64,000 nucleotides of DNA, taken from assembly GCA_029780675.1 (NCBI GenBank), contig JAKOYE010000092.1, forward strand, positions 1 to 64,000, written 5' to 3'. Position numbers and translations under genes: made by a program. How positions within the stretch are numbered: position 1 is the first letter of the stretch; each line of letters begins with the position of its first letter. Shown here piece after piece: positions 1 to 8,664 of this stretch. The notes below the pieces were generated by a model that saw only the letters and a list, made by a program, of their open reading frames with translations, had not been told where the DNA came from and did not search any database. The DNA is from Actinomycetes bacterium. Lineage in GTDB: Bacteria > Actinomycetota > Actinomycetes > Mycobacteriales > Mycobacteriaceae.

Positions 1-122
1 TCAACGCCGTCCAGATGCAGCTGCTCGACCTGGCGCAAGCCAAGACCGAGGCCCTGGTCGCCGCCCGGCATGTCGACCTGGAAGCATTGCAACCGTCAAT
101 CAACCGATTGACCAAGACGTAG
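1..122 (+). CDS. C-terminal end of an unidentified protein (partial)
   Basis: An open frame runs in from the left edge and stops at TAG 120-122. The last 39 residues are polar and probably helical, ending NRLTKT. No motif is visible, so the family cannot be named. It points toward the helicase gene, so the two genes converge. The start lies outside the window. Confidence 0.55.
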   Translation, partial: NAVQMQLLDLAQAKTEALVAARHVDLEALQPSINRLTKT

Positions 123-132
123 AGCAGGCCTA

Positions 133-157
133 CCTCACGCGCTCAAAGTACGTGAGG
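133..157 (+). terminator. Candidate terminator hairpin after the first gene
   Basis: Arms CCTCACG (133-139) and CGTGAGG (151-157) are perfect complements around an 11-nt loop, starting 10 nt after the stop codon. There is no U tract, which is common for mycobacterial hairpin terminators. Confidence 0.4.
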
Positions 158-197
158 CACCGCCCACCGCTTCGCGCTCACTTTTACGTGAGGCACC
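138..197. repeat. Imperfect direct repeat of about 25 bp, two copies
   Basis: CGCGCTCA followed 4-5 nt later by ACGTGAGGCACC occurs at 138-161 and again at 173-197. The first copy overlaps the hairpin at 133-157. Apart from this, the gap 123-457 shows no convincing gene. Open frames there are antisense to the helicase or lack coding character. Confidence 0.45.
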
Positions 198-457
198 TCG
201 AGGTGTTGCCAATCCCGGGAGCCGCGGCGTATTTTTCAGCTACGCCCGATATCCGGGCAGGCCGTCGGGTTTCGTTTCAACCATCCGATGCGGACGCCCG
301 GTTCGCCCGGGCCTCCTCGAGCATCCGGGGTGCGGTGGGTGACGCTATCCGAAACACCCAGTCGCGGCTGTCGACCGTTGTCGAGGGGTCGGTCGGCGGC
401 CGCGCGTCAGGTGCAGCTATGTGCGGTTGCGGGACAAATGGGCTCTCCGTCGCCTGG

Positions 458-2779
458 TCAGCCGTCGAGTTCGGACAGCACGAGGTGCAGCACCTCCAGC
501 GCACCGGCCTTGTCGAGCGGGTCGTTGCCGTTCCCGCATTTGGGCGACTGCACGCAGGAGGGGCAACCGTGTCGGCACTCGCATGCGGCGATCGCCTCGG
601 CTGTCGCGCCCAGCCAGACCCGGGCGGACCGGTAGCCGCGTTCGGCGAATCCCGCGCCCCCCGGGTGGCCGTCGTAGACGAAGACGGTCGGCAGTCCGGA
701 CTCGCCGACAGCGGTGGACAGGCCACCGATATCGCCACGGTCGCAGCTGGCCACCAGCGGTAGCAGGCCGATCGCCGCATGCTCGGCGGCGTGCAGCGAC
801 CCCGGAATCCGGGGTGCTGCGATCCCGTTGCGGTGCATCGTCTCGGGTTGGATGGTGTACATCACGGCCGTTGTCGTCAGCTGCCTTTCCGGCATGTCCA
901 GGTCGATGAAGTCGATCACCTCGCCGGTCAACCTCCGCCGGAGGAATCCCGTCACCCGGTGGGTGACCGACACTGGCACCAGCCCCAGGGTGATCGCCCC
1001 GTGGTCGACCCGTTCTCCGGCGCCGATCACGGTGACATCGGTGAGTTCGCGGGCGAACGTCGAATAGCCCGGATCCTCGGCGCGCACGAACGCCACGGCG
1101 GCGTCGAGATCGAGGGAGTCAACCACGTACGTCTCCCCTTGATGCAGGTAGACGGCTCCGGGGTGGATCGAGGCGGGCGCGCGGGCGGACTCGGTGCTGC
1201 CGACGACCCGCCCGGTGCTTTCCTCGATGATGGTGACGGACCCCGCGGTGGACCCCCGGATGTCGACGCGGTCGTGCGGGTCCAGGCCGGGGATCGGGAA
1301 GTAACTGTCCCCGCGTCGGCGCAGCAGCCCGTCGGCCACCAGATCCTCGGTCACCGACAGCACTCCCCAGGCGGCCACCTCAGAGCGCTCCAAGGGCATC
1401 TCGGTGGCGGCACACAGCAGTTGAGGTCCGGCGACATACGGGTTCGCCGGATCGATCACCACCCGTTCGACGGGTTTGTCGAGCAACGCCTCGGGGTGAT
1501 TCACCAGATAGGTGTCGAGTGGGTCGTCGCGGGCGATCAACACCACCAGTGCGCCCTGCCCGCGCCGGCCGGACCGGCCGGCCTGCTGCCAGAACGAGGC
1601 CACGGTCCCGGGAAAGCCGGCCAGCAACGTCGCGTCAAGGCCGGCGATGTCGACGCCGAGTTCGAGGGCGTTGGTGGTGGCGACGCCGCGTAGATCCCCT
1701 TCGGCCAGTGCGCGTTCCAGTTCCCGGCGATCCTCGGCGAGGTAGCCGGCCCGGTAGGAGGCGACGGTGTCGCACAGTTGCGGGGCGGTCTCTGCCAGTC
1801 GGGTGCGGGCACCCAGTGCGGTCAACTCCGCACCACGCCGGGACCGGACGAAGGCCAGCGTCCGGGCACCTTCGCGCACCAGGTCGGCCATCATCCGGGC
1901 GGCTTCGGCGCTGGCGGAGCGGCGCACCGGGGCGCCGTTCTCGCCGGTCATGTCATCGCGGAACTGCGGTTCCCACAGCGCGATGGTCCGTCCGCCGTGC
2001 GGTGAGCCGTCGTGGGTCACTTCGGCGACCGGCCGGCCGATCAGCGCTTCGGCAGTGCTGCCGGGACAGGCCGTCGTGGCGCTGGCGAAGATGACGGTGG
2101 GACCGGTTGACCCGGGGCCGCCGTAGCGCTCACACAACCGAAGCAGCCTCCGCAGTACCAAGGCCACGTTGGAGCCGAAAATGCCACGGTAGTGGTGACA
2201 TTCGTCGATGACGAGGAAACGCAGATCGCGCAGGAACGGACCCCAACGGGTGTGGTTGCGCAGGATGGACAGGTGGACCATGTCGGGGTTGGAGAACAGC
2301 CACCGCGAGCGTTCCCGAACGAACTGGCGGATGTCGGTAGGGGTGTCGCCGTCGTAGGAGGCCGGGCACACGTCGGCGAGCGCCGGGTTGGCGGCCGTCA
2401 GCCGGTGGGCTGCCCGGAGTTGGTCGTGGCTCAACGCCTTGGTCGGGGCGAGATAGAGCGCGCGAGCACGCCGGTCACCGGCCAGTGCCTCGATGATCGG
2501 CAGTTGGAACACCAATGATTTCCCGGATGCGGTTCCCGTGCTGATCACCACGTCGTGGCCGCGGTGGGCCAGTTCGGCCGCGTCGATCTGGTGGGACCAG
2601 GGGCGTTCGATTCCGGCATCGCGCAGCGCGGCGACGGACTCCGGCGCGACCCAGTCCGGCCAGGGCCGCGGTTCGGCGGACCGCGCCGGCAGATCGACGA
2701 GGTGCCGCAATTCGGGGGCGGTCCGTAGCGCTTTGGGGCCGCCGCAGACTGTGGCCAGCAACTCGCTGCCGAACGTCAC
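458..2779 (-). CDS. DEAD/DEAH-box DNA helicase of the SftH/MrfA (Hrq1-like) family
   Basis: Superfamily II ATPase of 773 residues. Walker A (TGTASGKS) is at about 81-88 and the DECH box at 192-195. A helicase C-terminal domain with a QQAGRSGRRG-type motif VI follows. The C-terminal DUF1998-like region carries a four-cysteine cluster (CECRHGCPSC...KC) near 730-755. M. smegmatis SftH is a 3'-to-5' translocase/helicase of this clade, and B. subtilis MrfA acts in mitomycin-damage repair, so a DNA repair role is inferred. It matches the position of Rv3649 and is divergent from cspA. The ATG at 2779 is used; an earlier start was not identified. Confidence 0.9.
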   Translation of the reverse strand: MTFGSELLATVCGGPKALRTAPELRHLVDLPARSAEPRPWPDWVAPESVAALRDAGIERPWSHQIDAAELAHRGHDVVISTGTASGKSLVFQLPIIEALAGDRRARALYLAPTKALSHDQLRAAHRLTAANPALADVCPASYDGDTPTDIRQFVRERSRWLFSNPDMVHLSILRNHTRWGPFLRDLRFLVIDECHHYRGIFGSNVALVLRRLLRLCERYGGPGSTGPTVIFASATTACPGSTAEALIGRPVAEVTHDGSPHGGRTIALWEPQFRDDMTGENGAPVRRSASAEAARMMADLVREGARTLAFVRSRRGAELTALGARTRLAETAPQLCDTVASYRAGYLAEDRRELERALAEGDLRGVATTNALELGVDIAGLDATLLAGFPGTVASFWQQAGRSGRRGQGALVVLIARDDPLDTYLVNHPEALLDKPVERVVIDPANPYVAGPQLLCAATEMPLERSEVAAWGVLSVTEDLVADGLLRRRGDSYFPIPGLDPHDRVDIRGSTAGSVTIIEESTGRVVGSTESARAPASIHPGAVYLHQGETYVVDSLDLDAAVAFVRAEDPGYSTFARELTDVTVIGAGERVDHGAITLGLVPVSVTHRVTGFLRRRLTGEVIDFIDLDMPERQLTTTAVMYTIQPETMHRNGIAAPRIPGSLHAAEHAAIGLLPLVASCDRGDIGGLSTAVGESGLPTVFVYDGHPGGAGFAERGYRSARVWLGATAEAIAACECRHGCPSCVQSPKCGNGNDPLDKAGALEVLHLVLSELDG

Positions 2780-2935
2780 GTTGGCCCCTTCCTGCGGGAG
2801 TCGTCATCAATTTCGGCTTGGTTCGGATCGGGCGACGGAAAGGTTCTGGTGCCAATTCGCGTCTGAGACTGTCTTTACCGCGCGGAACGTGATTGGATGA
2901 TCGTGGTCGCAGCTTCTGTGTTCGTGTCTCCACAA

Positions 2936-2970
2936 TCGCAGGAACTTTGTTGCGGTCGCAGTTCCTGCGA
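2936..2970 (+). promoter_or_regulatory. Stem-loop in the long cspA upstream region
   Basis: Arms TCGCAGGAAC (2936-2945) and GTTCCTGCGA (2961-2970) form a perfect 10-bp stem with a 15-nt loop, 117 nt before the cspA start. The gap 2780-3086 holds no gene. It must contain the divergent promoters and probably a long cspA 5' leader. Cold-shock mRNAs often have structured leaders; whether this one is transcribed is inference. Confidence 0.4.
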
Positions 2971-3086
2971 GGGTCTGAATGCCGGGAGTGTTCCGGCAAC
3001 TCTACGAAGGATGGCGGTCTCAACTGGCCCGGGCTGCCGAAACATCGGCGGACCGCAATCGTAGTAAGAGAAGGAAAGTACGAAAG

Positions 3087-3290
3087 ATGCCACAGGGAAC
3101 TGTGAAGTGGTTCAACGCGGAGAAGGGCTTCGGCTTCATCGCCCCGGAGGACGGCTCCGCCGATGTGTTCGTCCACTACACGGAGATCCAGGGATCGGGC
3201 TTCCGCACCTTGGAGGAGAACCAGCGGGTTGAGTTCGAGGTCGGTCAGAGCCCCAAGGGTCCGCAGGCCACCGGCGTTCGCGCCGTCTGA
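3087..3290 (+). CDS. cspA: Cold-shock protein CspA
   Basis: Small OB-fold nucleic-acid chaperone of 67 residues. RNP1-like GFGFI and RNP2-like VFVHY are intact, and the N-terminus is GTVKWFN. It binds single-stranded RNA and DNA and melts mRNA structure. The start is ATG 3087 behind a purine-rich AGAGAAGGAAAG. The frame is open further upstream to ATG 2979, but that extension is not part of the family. It corresponds to Rv3648c and is followed by a strong terminator. Confidence 0.95.
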   Translation: MPQGTVKWFNAEKGFGFIAPEDGSADVFVHYTEIQGSGFRTLEENQRVEFEVGQSPKGPQATGVRAV

Positions 3291-3302
3291 CACTTAGTTA
3301 CA

Positions 3303-3346
3303 CAGCACCCCCGCGCCCCGGTTTTCCGGGGTCTGCGGGGGTGTTG
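3303..3346 (+). terminator. Rho-independent terminator after cspA
   Basis: A long GC-rich hairpin. CACCCCCGC (3306-3314) pairs with GCGGGGGTG (3335-3343), and inner arms CCCCGG/CCGGGG enclose a TTTT loop. A T-rich tail (TTGTCGTTT) follows. Confidence 0.8.
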
Positions 3347-3408
3347 TCGTTTCGCCACTCCCCGCGCCGTCCGACTCCTCCCGCCGCCGCTGCCTTACTG
3401 TCAGAACC

Positions 3409-3987
3409 GTGAGCCAGCTGTCCTTCTTCTCGGCTGAGTCGGTGCCCCCCGTGGTCACCGACCTCAGCGGGGTCCTCGCGGCAGCCGGCCAGGTGGTCAC
3501 CGTCGGGGGCGGCGCGCGGTTATCGGTTGTCGTCGATGCGACGTGGCGGGCCGAGGCGCTGGCCGACATGATCACCGCTGTCGGCCTGACACCCGAGATC
3601 ATCAGAACCGAGGAGGACTCACCCCTGGTTCGGACCGCCGTCGACTCGCGGCTGCTGCCGCTGGCGGCGGCCTGGACCCGCGGCGCGGTGAAGACGGTGC
3701 CCGCGCAGTGGCTACCCGGCCCCAGGGAACTGCGGGCCTGGACCTTGGCGGCGGGGCTACCGGAGGCGGACCGATACCTGCTGGGTTTGGATCCACACGC
3801 CCCCGATACCCACTCGCCGCTGGCATCGGCCCTGATGCGGGTGGGAATAGCCCCGACACTGATCGGCACCCGCGGCGCCCGCCCGGCGCTGCGGATCAGC
3901 GGCCGGCGTCGGTTGTTGCGTCTGGTGGAGAACGTCGGCGACGCACCGGACGGGCCCGCTGCCGCGGCGGCGTGGCCGAGGGTGTGA
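3409..3987 (+). CDS. Conserved mycobacterial protein of unknown function (Rv3647c-like)
   Basis: Protein of 192 residues with a GTG start, lying between cspA and topA as Rv3647c does. The sequence is Ala/Leu/Arg-rich and has no signal peptide or membrane span. A basic segment (GARPALRISGRRRLLRLVE) near residues 155-175 could contact nucleic acid. No enzyme motif is visible and no function is assigned. A 140-nt gap separates it from topA. Confidence 0.8.
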   Translation: MSQLSFFSAESVPPVVTDLSGVLAAAGQVVTVGGGARLSVVVDATWRAEALADMITAVGLTPEIIRTEEDSPLVRTAVDSRLLPLAAAWTRGAVKTVPAQWLPGPRELRAWTLAAGLPEADRYLLGLDPHAPDTHSPLASALMRVGIAPTLIGTRGARPALRISGRRRLLRLVENVGDAPDGPAAAAAWPRV

Positions 3988-4127
3988 GGAACCCGGGCGG
4001 GGGAGTCGGTTTGCGTCCGCCGGTACGGTGGTGCCACATTGATCAGGTGTCGCGCTGGCTGGCGTGGCACGTAGCTAGGGGTGTGCCGGCAGCACATTCG
4101 TGCAGGAAGAGCGGAGCGTAACCGCAG

Positions 4128-6965
4128 TTGGCAGGCGACCGTACCGGTAACTCGGGCACTGTCCGGCGGCTCGTCATTGTCGAGTCGCCCACCAAGGCGC
4201 GCAAAATCGCCGGTTATCTGGGGCCCAACTACATCGTGGAATCGTCCCGGGGCCACATTCGGGATCTCCCCAAAGGCGCGGCCGATGTGCCGGCGAAATA
4301 CAAGACGGAGAAGTGGGCCAGGCTCGGGGTCAACGTCGATGCGGAGTTCGAGCCGCTCTACGTCGTCAGCCCGGATAAGAAGGCCACCGTCACCGAGCTG
4401 AAGAACCTGCTCAAGGGCGTCGACGAACTCTATCTGGCGACCGACGGCGACCGCGAAGGCGAAGCGATCGCCTGGCACCTGCTGGAGACGCTGAAGCCCC
4501 GCATTCCGGTTCGCCGGATGGTGTTCCACGAGATCACCGAGCCGGCCATCCGGGCGGCCGCGGAGAACCCCCGCGACCTGGACACCGACCTGGTCGACGC
4601 GCAGGAGACGCGACGTATCCTCGACCGCCTCTACGGCTACGAGGTCAGTCCGGTGCTGTGGAAGAAGGTCGCACCCCGACTGTCGGCCGGCCGGGTGCAG
4701 TCGGTGGCGACGCGCATCATCGTGCAGCGTGAGCGGGAGCGCATGGCCTTCCGCAGCGCCGGGTATTGGGACGTGCTCGCCGAACTCGATGCCAGCGTCT
4801 CCGACCCGAATGCCAGCCCGCCCCGGTTCAACGCCCGACTGGTCTCCGTGGCCGGCAAGCGGGTGGCCACCGGCCGCGACTTCGACTCCTTGGGCGCGGT
4901 GCGCAAGCCAGACGACGTGGTGGTGCTCGACGAGGCCGCCGCGACCAGCCTCGCCGGCGGACTTCGGGGTGCCGCCCTGACCGTGGCCTCGGTCGAGGAG
5001 AAGCCCTACACCCGGCGGCCTTACCCGCCGTTCATGACGTCCACGCTGCAGCAGGAGGCGGGTCGCAAGTTGCGCTTCTCGTCCGAGCGCACGATGAGCG
5101 TCGCCCAGCGCCTCTACGAGAACGGCTACATCACCTACATGCGTACCGACTCGACGACGCTGTCGCAGTCGGCCATCAATGCCGCCCGTAATCAGGCTCG
5201 CCAACTGTACGGCGAGGAGTATCTGCATCCCTCGCCGCGGCAGTACACCCGCAAGGTCAAAAACGCCCAGGAGGCGCACGAGGCCATCCGTCCGGCCGGT
5301 GACACCTTCGCCACCCCCGGCGCGCTGCACGCCGAACTCGACACCGACGGCTACCGGCTCTACGAGCTGATCTGGCAGCGGACCGTCGCCTCGCAGATGG
5401 CCGACGCCCGCGGCACCACGCTGAGCCTGCGCATCGCCGGAGTCGCTCGGCCGACGACATCAGATCCAGCCGCCGCGGCCGACGGCCGCGAGGCGACGTT
5501 TGCCGCCAGCGGCCGCACGATCACCTTCCCGGGCTTCCTCAAGGCCTACGTGGAGACCGTCGACGAACTGGCCGGCGGCGAGGCCGACGACGCCGAGAGC
5601 CGTCTGCCGCAGTTGCGTCAGGGCCAGCGGGTTGACGCCGTCACCCTGACTGCCGACGGACACGCCACCAACCCGCCCGCCCGCTACACCGAGGCGTCGT
5701 TGATCAAGGCACTCGAAGAGCTGGGAATCGGCCGACCATCGACGTATTCCTCGATCATCAAGACCATTCAGGACCGCGGTTATGTCCACAAGAAGGGCAG
5801 CGCGCTGGTCCCGTCGTGGGTGGCGTTCGCCGTCACCGGACTGCTCGAGCAGCACTTCAGCCGACTGGTCGACTACGACTTCACCGCGGCCATGGAGGAC
5901 GAACTCGACGAGATCGCCGCCGGACACGAACAGCGCACGAACTGGTTGCACAACTTCTACTTCGGTGGTGAGCACGGGGTGCCGCACTCGATCGCCCGGG
6001 CCGGCGGTCTGAAGAAACTCGTCGGTATCAACCTCGAGGGCATCGACGCCCGGGGGGTCAACTCGATCGTTCTGTTCGACGACGAGCAGGGCCGCCCGGT
6101 CTATGTGCGGGTCGGCAAGAACGGTCCGTACCTGGAGCGGATGGTGGTCGGGGAGGATGGCGAACCGACCCCGCAGCGCGCCAACCTCAGCGACGAGATC
6201 ACCCCCGACGAACTGACTCTGGAACTGGCCGAGACGCTGTTCGCGACCCCGCAGGAGGGCCGGGTGCTCGGGGTGGATCCGGATACCGGGCATGAGATCG
6301 TCGCCCGCGACGGCCGCTACGGGCCCTACGTGACCGAGGTCCTGCCGCCGCCGCCCGACGACGATGGTGACGGCACGCCCGCGAAGAAGACCAAGAAGCC
6401 GACCGGTCCCAAACCGCGCACCGGGTCGCTGTTCCGCTCGATGGACCTGCAGACCGTCACCCTTGAGGACGCGTTGCGGTTGCTGTCGCTGCCGAGGGTC
6501 GTCGGCGTCGACCCGGAGAACGGTGAGGAGATCACCGCTCAGAACGGCCGCTACGGTCCGTACCTGAAGCGCGGCAACGATTCCCGGTCACTGGCGAACG
6601 AGGAGCAGATTTTCGGGATCACCCTTGATGAGGCGCTGAGGATTTACGCCGAGCCCAAACGCCGCGGCCGCACCGGCGCGGCGACGCCGCCACTGCGGGA
6701 ACTCGGCAACGACTCGGCGACTGGCAAGCCCATGGTGATCAAGGACGGCCGGTTCGGTCCCTATGTCACCGACGGGGAGACCAACGCCAGCCTGCGCAAG
6801 GGCGATGACGTGATGAGCATCACCGATGAACGGGCGGCCGAACTCCTCGCCGAGCGCCGCGCCCGGGGGCCGGTGAAGAAGGTCGCCAAGAAGGCGCCGG
6901 CGCGCAAGGAACCCGCGAAGAAGGCCGTCAAGAAGGCCGTCAAGAGGGTGGCGAAGAAGGGCTGA
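4128..6965 (+). CDS. topA: DNA topoisomerase I (type IA)
   Basis: Relaxes negative supercoils by cutting one strand through a 5'-phosphotyrosine. The 945-residue protein has an N-terminal Toprim domain (LVIVESPTKA; DGDREGEAIAWH with the metal-binding acidic triad). The catalytic tyrosine is Tyr337 in YITYMRTDST. The mycobacterial C-terminal repeats follow (several NGRYGPYLKRG-type units), then a Lys/Ala-rich tail. The start is TTG 4128, chosen because translation from it gives a short N-terminus before RRLVIVES as in M. tuberculosis TopA. Its TGA abuts the stop of the convergent cyclase gene. Confidence 0.97.
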   Translation: MAGDRTGNSGTVRRLVIVESPTKARKIAGYLGPNYIVESSRGHIRDLPKGAADVPAKYKTEKWARLGVNVDAEFEPLYVVSPDKKATVTELKNLLKGVDELYLATDGDREGEAIAWHLLETLKPRIPVRRMVFHEITEPAIRAAAENPRDLDTDLVDAQETRRILDRLYGYEVSPVLWKKVAPRLSAGRVQSVATRIIVQRERERMAFRSAGYWDVLAELDASVSDPNASPPRFNARLVSVAGKRVATGRDFDSLGAVRKPDDVVVLDEAAATSLAGGLRGAALTVASVEEKPYTRRPYPPFMTSTLQQEAGRKLRFSSERTMSVAQRLYENGYITYMRTDSTTLSQSAINAARNQARQLYGEEYLHPSPRQYTRKVKNAQEAHEAIRPAGDTFATPGALHAELDTDGYRLYELIWQRTVASQMADARGTTLSLRIAGVARPTTSDPAAAADGREATFAASGRTITFPGFLKAYVETVDELAGGEADDAESRLPQLRQGQRVDAVTLTADGHATNPPARYTEASLIKALEELGIGRPSTYSSIIKTIQDRGYVHKKGSALVPSWVAFAVTGLLEQHFSRLVDYDFTAAMEDELDEIAAGHEQRTNWLHNFYFGGEHGVPHSIARAGGLKKLVGINLEGIDARGVNSIVLFDDEQGRPVYVRVGKNGPYLERMVVGEDGEPTPQRANLSDEITPDELTLELAETLFATPQEGRVLGVDPDTGHEIVARDGRYGPYVTEVLPPPPDDDGDGTPAKKTKKPTGPKPRTGSLFRSMDLQTVTLEDALRLLSLPRVVGVDPENGEEITAQNGRYGPYLKRGNDSRSLANEEQIFGITLDEALRIYAEPKRRGRTGAATPPLRELGNDSATGKPMVIKDGRFGPYVTDGETNASLRKGDDVMSITDERAAELLAERRARGPVKKVAKKAPARKEPAKKAVKKAVKRVAKKG

Positions 6966-8570
6966 TCAGGCCTGGGGCGCTTCCGCGCCGGTGCTGGCTG
7001 CGGGTTGGTCGGGTACCGCGAGGTTGATCGGCCGGGCCAGTTGTGTCGGTGCGGTCCGACCCCGGAGTTCGACGAGTTCGCCGACGTCCCAGCACAGCGC
7101 CTCCGAATCCAGCGCGCCGCTGACCGCGATGGCCGAGGCCAGGACGTGCCCCTCCTCCAATTTGGCCAACTCGGTAAGCCGGGCGGCCTCGTTGACCGGA
7201 TCACCGATCACGGTGTATTCGAACCGGGCCTGCGCGCCGATATGGCCGGCGATGGCCCGCCCCGCGGACACCCCGATCCCGAACTCGGTCGGACCGAGGA
7301 CCTTGAGCAGTTCGTCATGCAGTTCGCGCGATGCCGCCAGCGCGGCACCGGCGGCATCGGGATGTTCGAGTGGCGCCCCGAAGACGCACAGCGCCGCGTC
7401 ACCCTGAAACTTGTTGACGAAGCCGCCGTGGTGCTGAACGGCATCCACCACGACCCGGAAGAACTCGTTGAGCAACTTGACCACCTCGGCCGGGGGGCGG
7501 GTGGCGGCCAACTGCGTCGATCCCACCAGATCCACGAAGAGCACGGCCACGTCCCGCTCCTGGCCGCCCAGTTCGGTGCCCCGTTCCAGCGCGCGACGGG
7601 CCACGTCCTCCCCGACGTAGCGGCCGAAGAGGTCCCGCATCCGCTGCCGCTCGGACAACTCGCGGACCATGTCGTTGAAGCCGGATTGCAGCAGCCCGAG
7701 TTCGGTCGCGTCGTAGATCTGCATGTGGGCGTTGTAGTTTCCGCGCTGCACCTCTCCGAGTGCCCAGCGGACCTGCCGAAGCGGGTCGGAGATCGCCATC
7801 GCGGAGAGGATGTTGCCGACCAGGCCGACGACCAGCGCGGCGATCGCCATCAGCAGGATCGAGGTGAACATGCTGTCCGGCGACGAGTTCAGCAGCGCGA
7901 ACTTGCCGGCCACGATGGAGAGGATGATCATCAGCAGGGGCACGCCGGTCGACAGCGCCCAGGTGAGGACGAGTCGCAGCACCACCCCCGGCCGGCGGAA
8001 GTGGTCGGGAACGCCGCCGCGCAGGGCGGCGACGGCGACCGGCCGCAGGACCCGTTCGGATTGCAGGTAGCCGATGATGGCGGTGGCGGTGGCGCCGAGC
8101 AGGGTGGCCACCGCCAGGACCGGTGCCGCCTGTTTGGCGACCGGCCAACTGGCGGCGATGAACACCACTGAGCCCAGCAGCCACAGCGTGAGGCTGATCA
8201 TCGACCGGTATTTGGGCATCCGCAGTGCCCGTAGCCGGGCCTTCTCGGTGGTCTCCGGATCGTCTTCGGTCAGCAGTGCGTTGCGGCGCTGCCAGCGGAA
8301 CACCGGCATCAGCAGACGCAGACTGATCGACGCGCCCACCACGAACGACAGCACCAGATAGCCGAGGAAGATCGCCAGGTTGGTCGCCGGCAGGTCCTGA
8401 AGCTTGAGCCGGTCGGCCGGGGGCAGGCCGAAGCGGAGGAAGCCCAGCACCAGCAGCGCGCCGATGATGTCGGCCTGGAGGAGGCCGAGGGAGAACAGCG
8501 GCCAGGGCGTGCGTGCCACCCAGCGGACGAAGTCTCGAATCCGCCCAGGCGTCGGCTCCGCGCTGGTCAC
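6966..8570 (-). CDS. Membrane class III adenylate cyclase with HAMP domain (Rv3645-like)
   Basis: Makes cAMP from ATP at the inner membrane. The protein has 534 residues, with about six membrane spans in the first 280. A HAMP linker (ISDPLRQVRWALGEVQRGNY) and a class III cyclase domain from about 335 to 520 follow. Metal-binding aspartates are Asp347 (FVDLVGST) and Asp391 (FQGDAAL). Adenine-recognition Lys in NKFQGD and Asp in YTVIGDPVNEAARL are present, so a functional ATP cyclase is expected. It corresponds to Rv3645, tail-to-tail with topA as in M. tuberculosis. Confidence 0.95.
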   Translation of the reverse strand: MTSAEPTPGRIRDFVRWVARTPWPLFSLGLLQADIIGALLVLGFLRFGLPPADRLKLQDLPATNLAIFLGYLVLSFVVGASISLRLLMPVFRWQRRNALLTEDDPETTEKARLRALRMPKYRSMISLTLWLLGSVVFIAASWPVAKQAAPVLAVATLLGATATAIIGYLQSERVLRPVAVAALRGGVPDHFRRPGVVLRLVLTWALSTGVPLLMIILSIVAGKFALLNSSPDSMFTSILLMAIAALVVGLVGNILSAMAISDPLRQVRWALGEVQRGNYNAHMQIYDATELGLLQSGFNDMVRELSERQRMRDLFGRYVGEDVARRALERGTELGGQERDVAVLFVDLVGSTQLAATRPPAEVVKLLNEFFRVVVDAVQHHGGFVNKFQGDAALCVFGAPLEHPDAAGAALAASRELHDELLKVLGPTEFGIGVSAGRAIAGHIGAQARFEYTVIGDPVNEAARLTELAKLEEGHVLASAIAVSGALDSEALCWDVGELVELRGRTAPTQLARPINLAVPDQPAASTGAEAPQA

Positions 8571-8664
8571 CGACTAACCGTAGCGGTCAGCAGGGGGGTA
8601 TCTCCAACCGTGCGGGACGGCTTCCCGCCGTCGCTGTCGGCGTGGCGACGTAGGGTGACACACC

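Noticed and set aside
2979..3086. In-frame N-terminal extension of cspA
   Set aside because: Cold-shock proteins start at [10 protein letters not shown], and a proper ribosome site precedes ATG 3087.
3294..5330. Long minus-strand frame of 678 codons opposite topA
   Set aside because: It is antisense to the highly conserved topA and the small gene before it. The product is low-complexity Arg/Gly/Val and its length is explained by high GC.
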